A stretch of DNA of 64,000 bases, from contig JABLXQ010000038.1 of NCBI GenBank assembly GCA_013178375.1, positions 62,001 to 126,000 of the forward strand, written 5' to 3'. Position 1 is the first letter of the stretch; every line of letters begins with the position of its first letter. The notes under the pieces are model-generated. The model worked only from the letters and a program-made list of their open reading frames with translations, was not told the DNA's origin and made no database searches. Positions 1 to 7,818 of this stretch are shown piece by piece. This DNA is from Gammaproteobacteria bacterium (GTDB taxonomy: Bacteria > Pseudomonadota > Gammaproteobacteria > Pseudomonadales > Ketobacteraceae). The translations under genes were made by a program, and so were the position numbers.

Positions 1-1
1 G

Positions 2-1174
2 CCCGGCATTGACGGCTACCAGTTGCTGCGGCGGATTGCGAGTGAATGGCCGCAGTTGCCGGTGCTGATCATGACGGCCTACGGCAGCATTTCCAACGCG
101 GTGGAAGCGATTCGCAACGGAGCGGTGGATTTTCTCGAAAAGCCGTTCTCCACCGAGCGACTGATTGCCGCGGTCGAAAAATACGTGCAGCCGGTGCTGG
201 TGGACGATCAGGAGCCGGTGGCGGAAGACATGGATACCCGGCGGGTATTCCAGCTTGCCAAGAAAGTGGCGCAGACCGATTCCAGCGTCATGATCATGGG
301 CGAAAGTGGCACTGGCAAGGAAGTGCTGGCACGTTTTATTCACCGCAATTCTCCCCGCGCCAATCAGCCATTTGTCGCCATCAACTGCGCGGCGATTCCG
401 GAAAACATGTTGGAAGCCACGCTGTTCGGCCATGAGAAAGGTTCGTTCACCGGTGCCCACCAGAGCAGCCCGGGCAAGTTCGAGCAGGCCAACGGCGGTA
501 CGCTGCTGCTGGACGAAATTTCCGAGATGGACAGCAACCTGCAGGCCAAGCTGCTGCGGGTGTTGCAGGAGAAAGAGGTGGAGCGCATCGGTGGCAAAAA
601 GGCGATTGCGCTGGATGTGCGTGTGCTGGCCACTACCAACCGCAATTTGCGAGCCGAAGTGGAGAAGGGCAATTTCCGCGAGGATCTGTATTACCGCCTG
701 TGTGTGTTCCCCATCACCTGGCGCCCGTTGCGTGAGCGTCGCGACGACATCATTCCGCTGGCCCTGCGGTTGATTGCCCAGCGCCAGAAAAACGCCGCTG
801 TGCGTCTGGATGCCAGCGCCGAACACCGTCTGCTGCAGCACGACTGGCCCGGTAACATCCGCGAGCTGGATAACGTGATACAGCGGGCGCTGATCCTGTG
901 CAACGGCAATCTGATCACGGCAGAGGATATTTTCATTCCGGAAGACGATATGCCAGGCGCGCTGGACGACATGGACCTGGATCTGGAAGGCCACAGCGTG
1001 CTGGGTGAGGATCTGCGCAAGCGCGAATTCGAACTGATTCTGGAAACCCTGCGGTCCGTCAACGGCAGCAAGAAGCATACCGCAGAAAAACTCGGCATCA
1101 GCCCGCGCACGCTGCGCTACAAACTTGCGCGCATGCGTGAGTCTGGCATAGATGTTGAAAGACTCTGTGCATGA
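2..1174 (+). CDS. fleR: Sigma54-dependent response regulator FleR/FlrC (5'-truncated by window edge)
   Basis: The reading frame is open from the first bases, so the start codon and the phospho-acceptor Asp lie upstream of the window. What remains is the end of a receiver domain (MTAYGS and the FLEKPF lysine), then a full AAA+ sigma54-interaction domain. That domain has Walker A GESGTGKE, the sigma54-contact loop as GSFTGA (usual form GAFTGA) at about 440-457, and Walker B LLLDEISEMD. A Fis-type helix-turn-helix ends the protein (HTAEKLGISPRTLRYKL). In polar flagellates FleR/FlrC activates the mid-class flagellar genes, and the flagellar operon starting 43 bases downstream fits that role. A general NtrC-like regulator is the alternative, but context makes FleR far more likely. 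Confidence 0.93.
   Translation, partial: PGIDGYQLLRRIASEWPQLPVLIMTAYGSISNAVEAIRNGAVDFLEKPFSTERLIAAVEKYVQPVLVDDQEPVAEDMDTRRVFQLAKKVAQTDSSVMIMGESGTGKEVLARFIHRNSPRANQPFVAINCAAIPENMLEATLFGHEKGSFTGAHQSSPGKFEQANGGTLLLDEISEMDSNLQAKLLRVLQEKEVERIGGKKAIALDVRVLATTNRNLRAEVEKGNFREDLYYRLCVFPITWRPLRERRDDIIPLALRLIAQRQKNAAVRLDASAEHRLLQHDWPGNIRELDNVIQRALILCNGNLITAEDIFIPEDDMPGALDDMDLDLEGHSVLGEDLRKREFELILETLRSVNGSKKHTAEKLGISPRTLRYKLARMRESGIDVERLCA
1144..1159 (+). promoter_or_regulatory. Candidate sigma54 promoter for the fliE operon
   Basis: The sequence TGGCAT-N5-TTGAA lies inside the last codons of fleR. It has the -24 GG element and a TTG at -12 with the right GG-N10 spacing, but the invariant GC of the -12 box reads GA. 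Transcription would start near 1170, about 48 bases before fliE. In Pseudomonas the fliE promoter is sigma54- and FleR-dependent (established knowledge); assignment here is by pattern only. Confidence 0.5.
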
Positions 1175-1188
1175 CACATCAAGTGTCA
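1172..1188. repeat. Perfect inverted repeat in the fleR-fliE gap
   Basis: TGACAC-ATCAA-GTGTCA overlaps the fleR stop codon and is followed by a short A-run. It would lie at the very 5' end of the fliE transcript. It could be a small mRNA hairpin, an operator, or chance. Confidence 0.45.
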
Positions 1189-1217
1189 AAAAAGCAACAG
1201 TTTGAGGAGTTGTAAAC

Positions 1218-1553
1218 ATGACCACCCCGGTGCAGATGAATTCGTTACTGGCGCAGATGCGGGAATTGCAGCGCGTCGCTACCCAGGATGTAAAGCCACG
1301 AGAATCGCTGGCGCCGACGGGTGAAACTGCGCAACCGTTTTCCAGTCTCATGTCGCAGGCACTGAACAAGGTGAATGACATGCAGGCGTATTCTGGCCAG
1401 TTGCAGGAAGCTTATGTGCGCGGTGATGGCAACGTGGATATCACCCGCGTGATGGTTGCGTCGCAAAAATCCAGCTTGGCCTTTCAGGCCGTGGTGCAGG
1501 TGCGCAACAAGCTGGTGGATTCATACAAAGAAATCATGAACATGCCGGTGTAA
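1218..1553 (+). CDS. fliE: Flagellar hook-basal body protein FliE
   Basis: This 111-residue protein has the normal FliE length. The conserved C-terminal half carries the family pattern around [38 protein letters not shown]-like helices (here [19 protein letters not shown]). FliE connects the MS ring to the proximal rod and is needed for export of rod proteins. A good GAGGAG ribosome binding site precedes the ATG. It is the first gene of the fliEFGHIJ operon, 12 bases upstream of fliF. Confidence 0.96.
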   Translation: [111 protein letters not shown]

Positions 1554-1565
1554 CGGAGCTAATCT

Positions 1566-3257
1566 ATGGCAGAAGTCGCTGAAAAAAAGCCGGTTGCCGG
1601 ATTTGCGGCGCTGGAAGGCCTGGGCGGTCTGGGCGTGCTCAAACAGATTGGTTTGATGGTGGGTGTGGCCGCGAGCATCGCTCTGGGATTCTGGGTGGTG
1701 CTGTGGACCCAGGAGCCGGACTTCCGCCCGCTGTACACCGATATTTCCCACCTGGAGGCCAGCCAGGTGGCGGATCTGCTGCAACAGGAAGAAATCCGCT
1801 TCAAGGTCGATACCAACAGCGGCATGCTGCTGGTGGAAAGTGATCGCATCAATGATGCCCGCATGAAGCTGGCGCAGGAAGGTTTTCCCGCCGGCAATGC
1901 CATGGGCTACGAGCTGCTCGACAAGGAGCAGGCATTTGGCACCAGCCAGTTCATGGAAAAAACCCGCTATCAGCGCAGCATCGAAGGCGAGCTGGCGAAA
2001 ACCGTGTCCAGCATGAACCGGGTGCGGGGCGCGCGCGTGCATCTGGCAATGCCGAAGCGTTCCGTATTCATCAACGACAATCGCAAGCCCAGCGCGTCCG
2101 TTTTTGTGGAGTTGTATCCGGGCCAGACTCTGGATCGCATGCAGGTGATGGCTATCGTGCAGCTGGTGGCCTCCAGCATTCCCGAGCTGGATGAAAAGTC
2201 TGTCACTGTGGTGGATCAGCGCGGCCAGCTGCTGTCGGATAACGAAACCGACGGAGAGCTGGCGCTGGCGGCCAAGCAATTCGATTACGGCAAGAAGCTG
2301 GAAGATAAATACCGCGAACGCATCGCCGGCATTCTGGAGCCAGTGGTAGGCCCTGAAGGCTTCAAGGTGCAGGTCAGCGCCGACATCGATTTCAATCAAA
2401 CCGAACAGACGTCGGAATATTTCAATCCGGATCTGCCGGCCGTGCGCAGCGAACAAACCATGAATGAAGTGGTGGGTGCGGGCGGAGCGGTTGCTGGCAT
2501 TCCGGGCGCATTGTCGAACCAGCCGCCGGGCGCAGTCACGGTACCGGAAACTGCTGCCGCACCTGGCGCCGCCCAACAGGCCCAAGCCAGCAACAATGGC
2601 AACAGCCGCCAGCAGTCCACCCGCAATTTCGAACTCGACCGCACCATCAGCCACACCCGGCATCAAGTGGGCGGCGTCAAACGTCTGACTGTGGCGGTGG
2701 TGCTGGATGACAGGCAGGTGCAAGTCGCTGGCGCCGATAACAAAATTGAAAGCAAGCGGCAGCCGCTGACAGATGCCGAACTGGAACGGATCAGGGTACT
2801 GGTGCGCGATGCCATTGGTTTCAGTGCGGCGCGCGGTGACAGTGTCAGCGTCATCAACCAGGCATTTCACACCTTGCAACCTGAAACCGTTTTGGATATT
2901 CCCCCGACACCCATGTGGGAACAACCCTGGTTCTGGGATCTGGTCAAGCGCGGCTCTGGTTTCCTGCTGGTTATCTTCCTGATCTTTGGTGTATTCCGGC
3001 CTATACTGAAACGGCTGGCGGAATCCGGGAAGGATGAAACCCTGGCGGCGCTGGAATCCCAGATGGGTGGCACGCTTGGCATGGATGGAATGCAGACCGC
3101 TGGCGGTCCGGATGTAACCCTCACCGGTACATCCAATCCGTTGCTGCCAGGTCCGAACGCATCCTACGATCAGCATGTGGATGCCGTGAAAACTCTGGTG
3201 GCAGAAGATCCGCGTCGCGTGGCGCAGGTAGTGAAGACCTGGATATCGAATGAGTGA
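1566..3257 (+). CDS. fliF: Flagellar MS-ring protein FliF
   Basis: FliF (563 residues, normal length) forms the MS ring in the inner membrane on which the flagellum is built. A first membrane helix lies at about residues 27-48. Two ring-building domains follow (EPDFRPLYTDIS, then the FNQTEQTSEYFNPD region), with a Gly/Ala/Gln-rich linker between about 300 and 350. The second membrane helix is at about 455-475, followed by the cytoplasmic tail that binds FliG and ends VVKTWISNE. The last codons overlap fliG by eight bases, so the two are probably translationally coupled. Confidence 0.97.
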   Translation: MAEVAEKKPVAGFAALEGLGGLGVLKQIGLMVGVAASIALGFWVVLWTQEPDFRPLYTDISHLEASQVADLLQQEEIRFKVDTNSGMLLVESDRINDARMKLAQEGFPAGNAMGYELLDKEQAFGTSQFMEKTRYQRSIEGELAKTVSSMNRVRGARVHLAMPKRSVFINDNRKPSASVFVELYPGQTLDRMQVMAIVQLVASSIPELDEKSVTVVDQRGQLLSDNETDGELALAAKQFDYGKKLEDKYRERIAGILEPVVGPEGFKVQVSADIDFNQTEQTSEYFNPDLPAVRSEQTMNEVVGAGGAVAGIPGALSNQPPGAVTVPETAAAPGAAQQAQASNNGNSRQQSTRNFELDRTISHTRHQVGGVKRLTVAVVLDDRQVQVAGADNKIESKRQPLTDAELERIRVLVRDAIGFSAARGDSVSVINQAFHTLQPETVLDIPPTPMWEQPWFWDLVKRGSGFLLVIFLIFGVFRPILKRLAESGKDETLAALESQMGGTLGMDGMQTAGGPDVTLTGTSNPLLPGPNASYDQHVDAVKTLVAEDPRRVAQVVKTWISNE

Positions 3258-4278
3258 TCCAAATTCCAAGAGAGATAGTGCCAAAGGCATTTCCCAAGTT
3301 GAGAAAGCAGCGATCCTGCTGATGTCTCTCGGCGAGGACAATGCGGCGGAAGTGTTGCGCCACATGGGACCGAAGGAAGTGCAGAAGCTCGGCCTGACCA
3401 TGTCGCGGCTGCAGAACGTGCAGAAGGATCAGGTTGAAGGCGTGATGGCGGAATTCATGGATGTGATTTCCAACCAGACCTCGCTGGGCGTGGGCGCCGA
3501 TGGCTATATTCGCAAGATGCTGACCAACGCGTTGGGAGAAGACAAGGCCAGCACGCTGATCGACCGTATCCTCACCGGCGGCAACACCACCGGCCTGGAC
3601 ACACTGCGCTGGATGGATGCGCGTTCCGTATCCGATCTTATCCGGTTCGAACATCCCCAGATCCAGGCCATCGTCATTGCGTACCTCGATCCTGACCAGG
3701 GCGCTGAAGCCCTGCGTTATTTTGACGAACGCGTGCGGCTCGACATCATCATGCGTATCGCCTCGCTCGAATCCGTGCAGCCTCATGCCATGCAGGAGCT
3801 GAACGACATTCTGGAGAAGCAGTTTTCCAAACAGACCGGCTCTGCCTCCACCGATCTGGGTGGCAGCAAGTGTGCCGCCAACATCATGAACTTTCTCGAT
3901 ACCAACGTTGAATCCCAGTTGATGGAAGCGATCAAGGAAGTGGACGAGGATCTGGCGCAGGAAATCCAGGATCTGATGTTCGTGTTCGACAACCTGGCGG
4001 AAGTGGATGATCGCGGTATTCAGGCGTTGCTGCGGGAAGTGTCGTCGGAATCGCTGATTCTGGCACTCAAGGGCGCCGACGACGTGGTACGGGAAAAAGT
4101 ATTCAAGAACATGTCCAAGCGTGCGGGTGAGCTGCTGCGTGACGATCTGGAGGCCAAAGGCCCGGTGAAAGTCAGCGAAGTGGAAGCAGCGCAGAAGGAA
4201 ATCCTGTCGATAGCGCGACGCATGGCCGAAGCCGGCGAACTGGTGCTGGGCGGCAAGGGCGGCGAGGAAATGATTTGA
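3250..4278 (+). CDS. fliG: Flagellar motor switch protein FliG
   Basis: FliG (342 residues) is the rotor protein that binds the MS ring through its N-terminal domain and contacts the stator through its C-terminal domain. The N-terminal domain (KAAILLMSLGEDNAAEVL), the middle domain with its EHPQ motif (FEHPQIQAIVIAYL) and the charged C-terminal torque helix (DDRGIQALLREVSSESL) are all visible. The ATG lies within the end of fliF. Length and order match the family, with nothing missing. Confidence 0.97.
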   Translation: MSDPNSKRDSAKGISQVEKAAILLMSLGEDNAAEVLRHMGPKEVQKLGLTMSRLQNVQKDQVEGVMAEFMDVISNQTSLGVGADGYIRKMLTNALGEDKASTLIDRILTGGNTTGLDTLRWMDARSVSDLIRFEHPQIQAIVIAYLDPDQGAEALRYFDERVRLDIIMRIASLESVQPHAMQELNDILEKQFSKQTGSASTDLGGSKCAANIMNFLDTNVESQLMEAIKEVDEDLAQEIQDLMFVFDNLAEVDDRGIQALLREVSSESLILALKGADDVVREKVFKNMSKRAGELLRDDLEAKGPVKVSEVEAAQKEILSIARRMAEAGELVLGGKGGEEMI

Positions 4279-4327
4279 ACCCGGTGATCGCGTCTGTCTG
4301 CGCGCGCCGTGAATGGATGTGTGTGAC

Positions 4328-5182
4328 ATGAGCAACGGCAAATCCGATGTGGTCGATGGCGATGAAGGCCGGCTCAGTGCGTGGGAGCGCTGGCAGTTGC
4401 CGAGCATGGATTGCGATGTGCCGGTCAAAGGCAATGCCCTGAATATGCGGGCTGCCGTGCGTCGGGATGGAACTCACATCGACGTTGCCCCTCCCGAGCC
4501 GGAAATCAAGCCACCCACTGCCGATGAAATCGAGGCCATCCGTCGCGCTGCGTTTGAGGAAGGCCTGCAGGAAGGCCGCGAGGCTGGCAAGGCCGAAGGC
4601 TACAAGGCTGGTTTCAAGAGCGGCGAAGCCGACAACAAGGCAGCCATCGTTCGTTTGGGCCAGATTGCTCGTGTTCTGCTGGAGCCGATTCCACAACAGG
4701 ATGACGAACTGGAGCAGGCCGTGCTGGCGATGGTGGAAAAAATCTGCCGGCGCGTTGTTCACCGCGAATTGCTGCTGGATTCCAGCCAGGTGCTGATGGT
4801 GGTGCGCGAGGCGCTCGATTGTCTGCACCCGGGCGCACAGCGCATCCGTGTGCATCTCAATCCGGTGGATGCCGGGATCGTATTGGAGGGTTTGCGCGCG
4901 GCCGGCGAGCTGGAAGAAGGCTGGCGCATCGTACCTCATCCCACCATTTCCCCCGGCGGCTGTGTCATTGAAACCGATACCGGCATGATCGACGCCCGCG
5001 CCGAAAAACGTCTGGCTTCGGTGCTGCAGCAGGTGTACGAACAGCAGCAACATGCGCTGGAAGATAAATCATCGACCCAGGGCCACATGGACCAATTGCT
5101 GGATGAAGTGGAATCCTTCGGCGGCGATGCGGTTTCTCTCGATCTTCCTCTGGACGCGACAGACCATGACGACGCCATTTGA
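4328..5182 (+). CDS. fliH: Flagellar assembly protein FliH
   Basis: FliH is the stator and negative regulator of the export ATPase FliI. The typical glycine-repeat helix is present ([20 protein letters not shown]), followed by the FliH/type III secretion HrpE-like C-terminal domain ([20 protein letters not shown]). I chose ATG 4328 (MSNGKS), which resembles known FliH starts. An in-frame ATG at 4313 (MDVCDM) is also possible, and neither has a strong ribosome binding site. The stop overlaps the fliI start by 17 bases. Confidence 0.93.
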   Translation: MSNGKSDVVDGDEGRLSAWERWQLPSMDCDVPVKGNALNMRAAVRRDGTHIDVAPPEPEIKPPTADEIEAIRRAAFEEGLQEGREAGKAEGYKAGFKSGEADNKAAIVRLGQIARVLLEPIPQQDDELEQAVLAMVEKICRRVVHRELLLDSSQVLMVVREALDCLHPGAQRIRVHLNPVDAGIVLEGLRAAGELEEGWRIVPHPTISPGGCVIETDTGMIDARAEKRLASVLQQVYEQQQHALEDKSSTQGHMDQLLDEVESFGGDAVSLDLPLDATDHDDAI

Positions 5183-6515
5183 GCGGCGTGCCAGCGTTGC
5201 CGACCGCATAAAATCCTATCTTCCTTACACACAGGCCCGGCCCGAATACGTGGCCGAGGGCCGTTTGTTGCGCATGGTGGGTCTGACGCTCGAAGCGGTG
5301 GGCTGCAAGGTTCCGATCGGCGGACACTGCACCATCCGCTCGCCGGAAGTCGCCGACATCGAAGCGGAAGTCGTGGGTTTTTCCGACCAGAAAATGTATC
5401 TGATGCCAATTGAACCCGTCTCGGGTGTGCAACCGGGTGCGCGGGTAATTCCCAACCGGCATGTGGCGCGGATACCGGTAGGTTACGGCCTGCTGGGTCG
5501 CATTCTCGACGGCCGTGGCCAGCCTCTCGACAGAAAGGGCCCGCTGCAGATAACAGAATATGCACCGTTGCACCGCGAAGCGATCAATCCCCTGGAACGC
5601 AACCCCATCGATGAACCACTCGATGTCGGTGTGCGTGCCATCAACAGCGTGCTGACAGTTGGGCGCGGCCAGCGCATGGGTCTGTTCGCGGGCTCCGGTG
5701 TGGGCAAGAGCGTGCTGCTGGGCATGATGACCCGCTTCACTAGCGCCGACATCACGGTAGTGGGGTTGATCGGCGAGCGGGGCCGCGAAGTGAAGGAATT
5801 CATTGAGCACAGCCTGGGCGCTGAAGGGTTGAAACGTTCCGTGGTGGTGGCGTCGCCGGCGGACGATTCCCCGCTGATGCGGATGCACGGCGCCATGCTG
5901 GCCACCGCGATTGCGGAATATTTCCGGGACCAGGGCAAGAATGTGTTGCTGCTGATGGATTCGCTTACGCGTTACGCGCAGGCGCAGCGGGAGATCGCGC
6001 TGGCGGTGGGCGAGCCGCCTGCCACCAAGGGTTATCCGCCATCCGTGTTTGCAAAAATTCCGCAGTTGGTGGAAAGGGCGGGCAACGGACGTGAAGGCGG
6101 TGGCTCCATCACTGCGTTCTATACCGTGCTCACCGAAGGCGACGACGTGCAGGACCCGGTGGCCGACGCGGCGCGCGCGATTCTCGACGGCCACATCGTA
6201 CTGGCGCGGCGGCTGGCGGAAGAGGGCCAATATCCTGCCATTGACGTGGAAGCCTCCATCAGCCGTGCCATGCCGCAGATCGTCACGCCGGAGCACCTGC
6301 AGCAGGCGCAGGCGCTGAAACGCCTGTATGCCCGCTACCAGCAAAGTCGCGACCTGATCAGTGTGGGCGCCTATGTGGCCGGCAGTGATCCGGAAACCGA
6401 TTTGGCCATCAAACAGATCAAGCCGATCCGGCAGTTCCTTGCCCAGGGCATGCTGGAAAAGGTGGATTACCAGTCCGCCTGCCAGCAGTTGCAGAAGCTC
6501 ACCACGGGGCGCTGA
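5166..6515 (+). CDS. fliI: Flagellum-specific ATP synthase FliI
   Basis: FliI is the hexameric ATPase of the flagellar type III export apparatus, related to F1-beta. With the ATG at 5166 (MTTPFERR) it has 449 residues, the usual size. Longer in-frame extensions would be read inside fliH and look non-coding. The Walker A motif [13 protein letters not shown], the Walker B region [18 protein letters not shown] and the ATPase signature around [22 protein letters not shown] are intact. It overlaps fliH and is followed at once by fliJ. Confidence 0.97.
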   Translation: MTTPFERRASVADRIKSYLPYTQARPEYVAEGRLLRMVGLTLEAVGCKVPIGGHCTIRSPEVADIEAEVVGFSDQKMYLMPIEPVSGVQPGARVIPNRHVARIPVGYGLLGRILDGRGQPLDRKGPLQITEYAPLHREAINPLERNPIDEPLDVGVRAINSVLTVGRGQRMGLFAGSGVGKSVLLGMMTRFTSADITVVGLIGERGREVKEFIEHSLGAEGLKRSVVVASPADDSPLMRMHGAMLATAIAEYFRDQGKNVLLLMDSLTRYAQAQREIALAVGEPPATKGYPPSVFAKIPQLVERAGNGREGGGSITAFYTVLTEGDDVQDPVADAARAILDGHIVLARRLAEEGQYPAIDVEASISRAMPQIVTPEHLQQAQALKRLYARYQQSRDLISVGAYVAGSDPETDLAIKQIKPIRQFLAQGMLEKVDYQSACQQLQKLTTGR

Positions 6516-6520
6516 ACTGA

Positions 6521-6964
6521 ATGATGAAGAAATCGCAGCGATTGCGCCCGGTGCGCGATCTCAAGCAGCAGCAGGAACGCCAGGAAGCAAGAAAACTGGC
6601 AGACATGCAGCAACAACTGATTCAGGCGCGGCGTCAGCACGAAGAGTTGCAGGGATACCTGCGCGAATATTTCACTGCCATCAGCACGACCCGTCAGCAG
6701 GTAAAACAGGCATCGCAACTGGGCCTGTATCAGAGTTTCATCACCCGCCTGCAGGATGCCATCCAGCATCAGGGCCAGCTGATCCGCCAGCGCGAGCAGG
6801 TGGTGCAGGCGCAGACCCGCAAATGGCTGGAAGCCAGTTCCCGCCTGAAATCCCTGGATGACCTGATCGCCCGTGCCCGCCAGCAGGAAGAACTGGCGGC
6901 AGACAAGCGCGAGCAGAAAATCCAGGACGATCGGCCCCACCGTTCGTCCCAGGGGTTCGAATAA
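6521..6964 (+). CDS. fliJ: Flagellar export protein FliJ
   Basis: This 147-residue, almost wholly alpha-helical and coiled-coil protein starts five bases after fliI. It is rich in Gln, Arg, Glu and Lys (RPVRDLKQQQERQEARKLAD), and a helical hairpin spans most of its length. FliJ is the central stalk that sits in the FliI ring and helps open the export gate. Sequence conservation in this family is low, so size, charge and position carry much of the call. Confidence 0.9.
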   Translation: MMKKSQRLRPVRDLKQQQERQEARKLADMQQQLIQARRQHEELQGYLREYFTAISTTRQQVKQASQLGLYQSFITRLQDAIQHQGQLIRQREQVVQAQTRKWLEASSRLKSLDDLIARARQQEELAADKREQKIQDDRPHRSSQGFE

Positions 6965-7141
6965 CATCCCCGATAGCGGAATTTGGAATCTGTATTCCCG
7001 CTTGAAATAGCTAAAGTTCATAAACTCCAGCGATCTGACGCAATTTTCCCCGTGCGACTAGCGGAAGCCCTGCGGCTGTCTATCCTTTTCAGACAGAACG
7101 GAATTTTATGTCCGGCGATCAGCCGGCAGCGGACGAAAATC
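6965..7141 (+). promoter_or_regulatory. Gap between the flagellar and chemotaxis operons
   Basis: These 177 bases carry no convincing gene. The composition is more AT-rich than the flanks and probably holds the promoter of the STAS-che operon. A sigma28-like TAAAGTTC at 7012-7019 has no correctly spaced partner box. I see no clear rho-independent terminator after fliJ. Confidence 0.35.
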
Positions 7142-7423
7142 ATGGCAGACGCAACCCTGATTGAACTGGACAAAATCAGCGACATCAGCAAGGTCGAGGC
7201 GCTACACGAAAAGCTGGAAGCCTTATTGGGTTCGGCTGCCAGTGTCGACATCGACGCGGCGCGGGTTGAGCGCGTTGATACCGCTACACTGCAGCTGCTG
7301 ACCGTGTTTTTCCGAACGCTGGACCGGCATCACCTGCAGGCCCGTATTCTCAATCCTTCACGTACTTTTGCCGATACAGCCCGCTTGCTGGGGCTGGCGG
7401 ACGCACTGAATTTATCCAACTGA
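7142..7423 (+). CDS. STAS-domain (MlaB-like) protein upstream of cheY
   Basis: Starting at ATG 7142 (MADATLIELD) this is a 93-residue single STAS domain. The pattern VDIDAARVERVDTATLQLLTVFF matches the core strand and helix of STAS/MlaB proteins. At the place where anti-sigma antagonists carry a phosphorylatable Ser (D-S-S) it reads D-T-A. It could therefore be a Thr-phosphorylated or a non-phosphorylated scaffold type. An upstream in-frame start at 6983 would add 53 residues that look non-coding. It is 27 bases before cheY and probably co-transcribed with the chemosensory genes. Its partner is unknown; the HsbR-like kinase encoded 10 kb downstream is one candidate (inference). Confidence 0.85.
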   Translation: MADATLIELDKISDISKVEALHEKLEALLGSAASVDIDAARVERVDTATLQLLTVFFRTLDRHHLQARILNPSRTFADTARLLGLADALNLSN

Positions 7424-7450
7424 TTGCAGTAATCCGAAGGGAGCATTCGC

Positions 7451-7813
7451 ATGACCAAAATACTGGCAGTCGATGACAGCGCATCGATGCGACAAATGGT
7501 GAGCTTCACGCTGCAGGGCGCCGGCTATGAAGTGGTGGAAGCCTGCGATGGCCAGGAAGCACTGAACAAGGCCAAGCAGGGCCAGGTGGATCTGGTGCTG
7601 TCGGACGTGAACATGCCGGTGATGGATGGCATCGCGCTGATCAAAAATCTGCGCTCACTGCCGAACTACAAATTCACTCCCATTCTGATGCTGACCACGG
7701 AATCCGCCGCTGACAAAAAGAGTGAAGGCAAGGCGGCGGGCGCCACCGGCTGGATCGTGAAGCCGTTCAACCCGGACCAGTTGCTCAACACCATCAAGAA
7801 AGTGCTGGGTTAA
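7451..7813 (+). CDS. cheY: Chemotaxis response regulator CheY
   Basis: This is a single receiver domain of 120 residues. The acidic pair is DD at residues 8-9, the phospho-acceptor Asp is residue 52 (LSDVNMPVMDG), the switch Thr is at 82-83 (MLTTES) and the conserved Lys is 104 (VKPFNP). CheY carries phosphoryl groups from CheA to the output, classically the flagellar switch. It lies immediately before cheA with only five bases between. No cheZ is present in the window. Confidence 0.95.
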   Translation: MTKILAVDDSASMRQMVSFTLQGAGYEVVEACDGQEALNKAKQGQVDLVLSDVNMPVMDGIALIKNLRSLPNYKFTPILMLTTESAADKKSEGKAAGATGWIVKPFNPDQLLNTIKKVLG

Positions 7814-7818
7814 TCTCC

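Noticed and set aside
1521-4434. Long minus-strand frames antisense to fliF and fliG
   Set aside because: Same composition effect; fliF and fliG on the plus strand have full-length family matches.
7012-7038. Sigma28-like flagellar promoter before the STAS-che operon
   Set aside because: TAAAGTTC is present, but the GCCGATAA-like element (AGCGATCT) matches only in the middle and is two bases too close.
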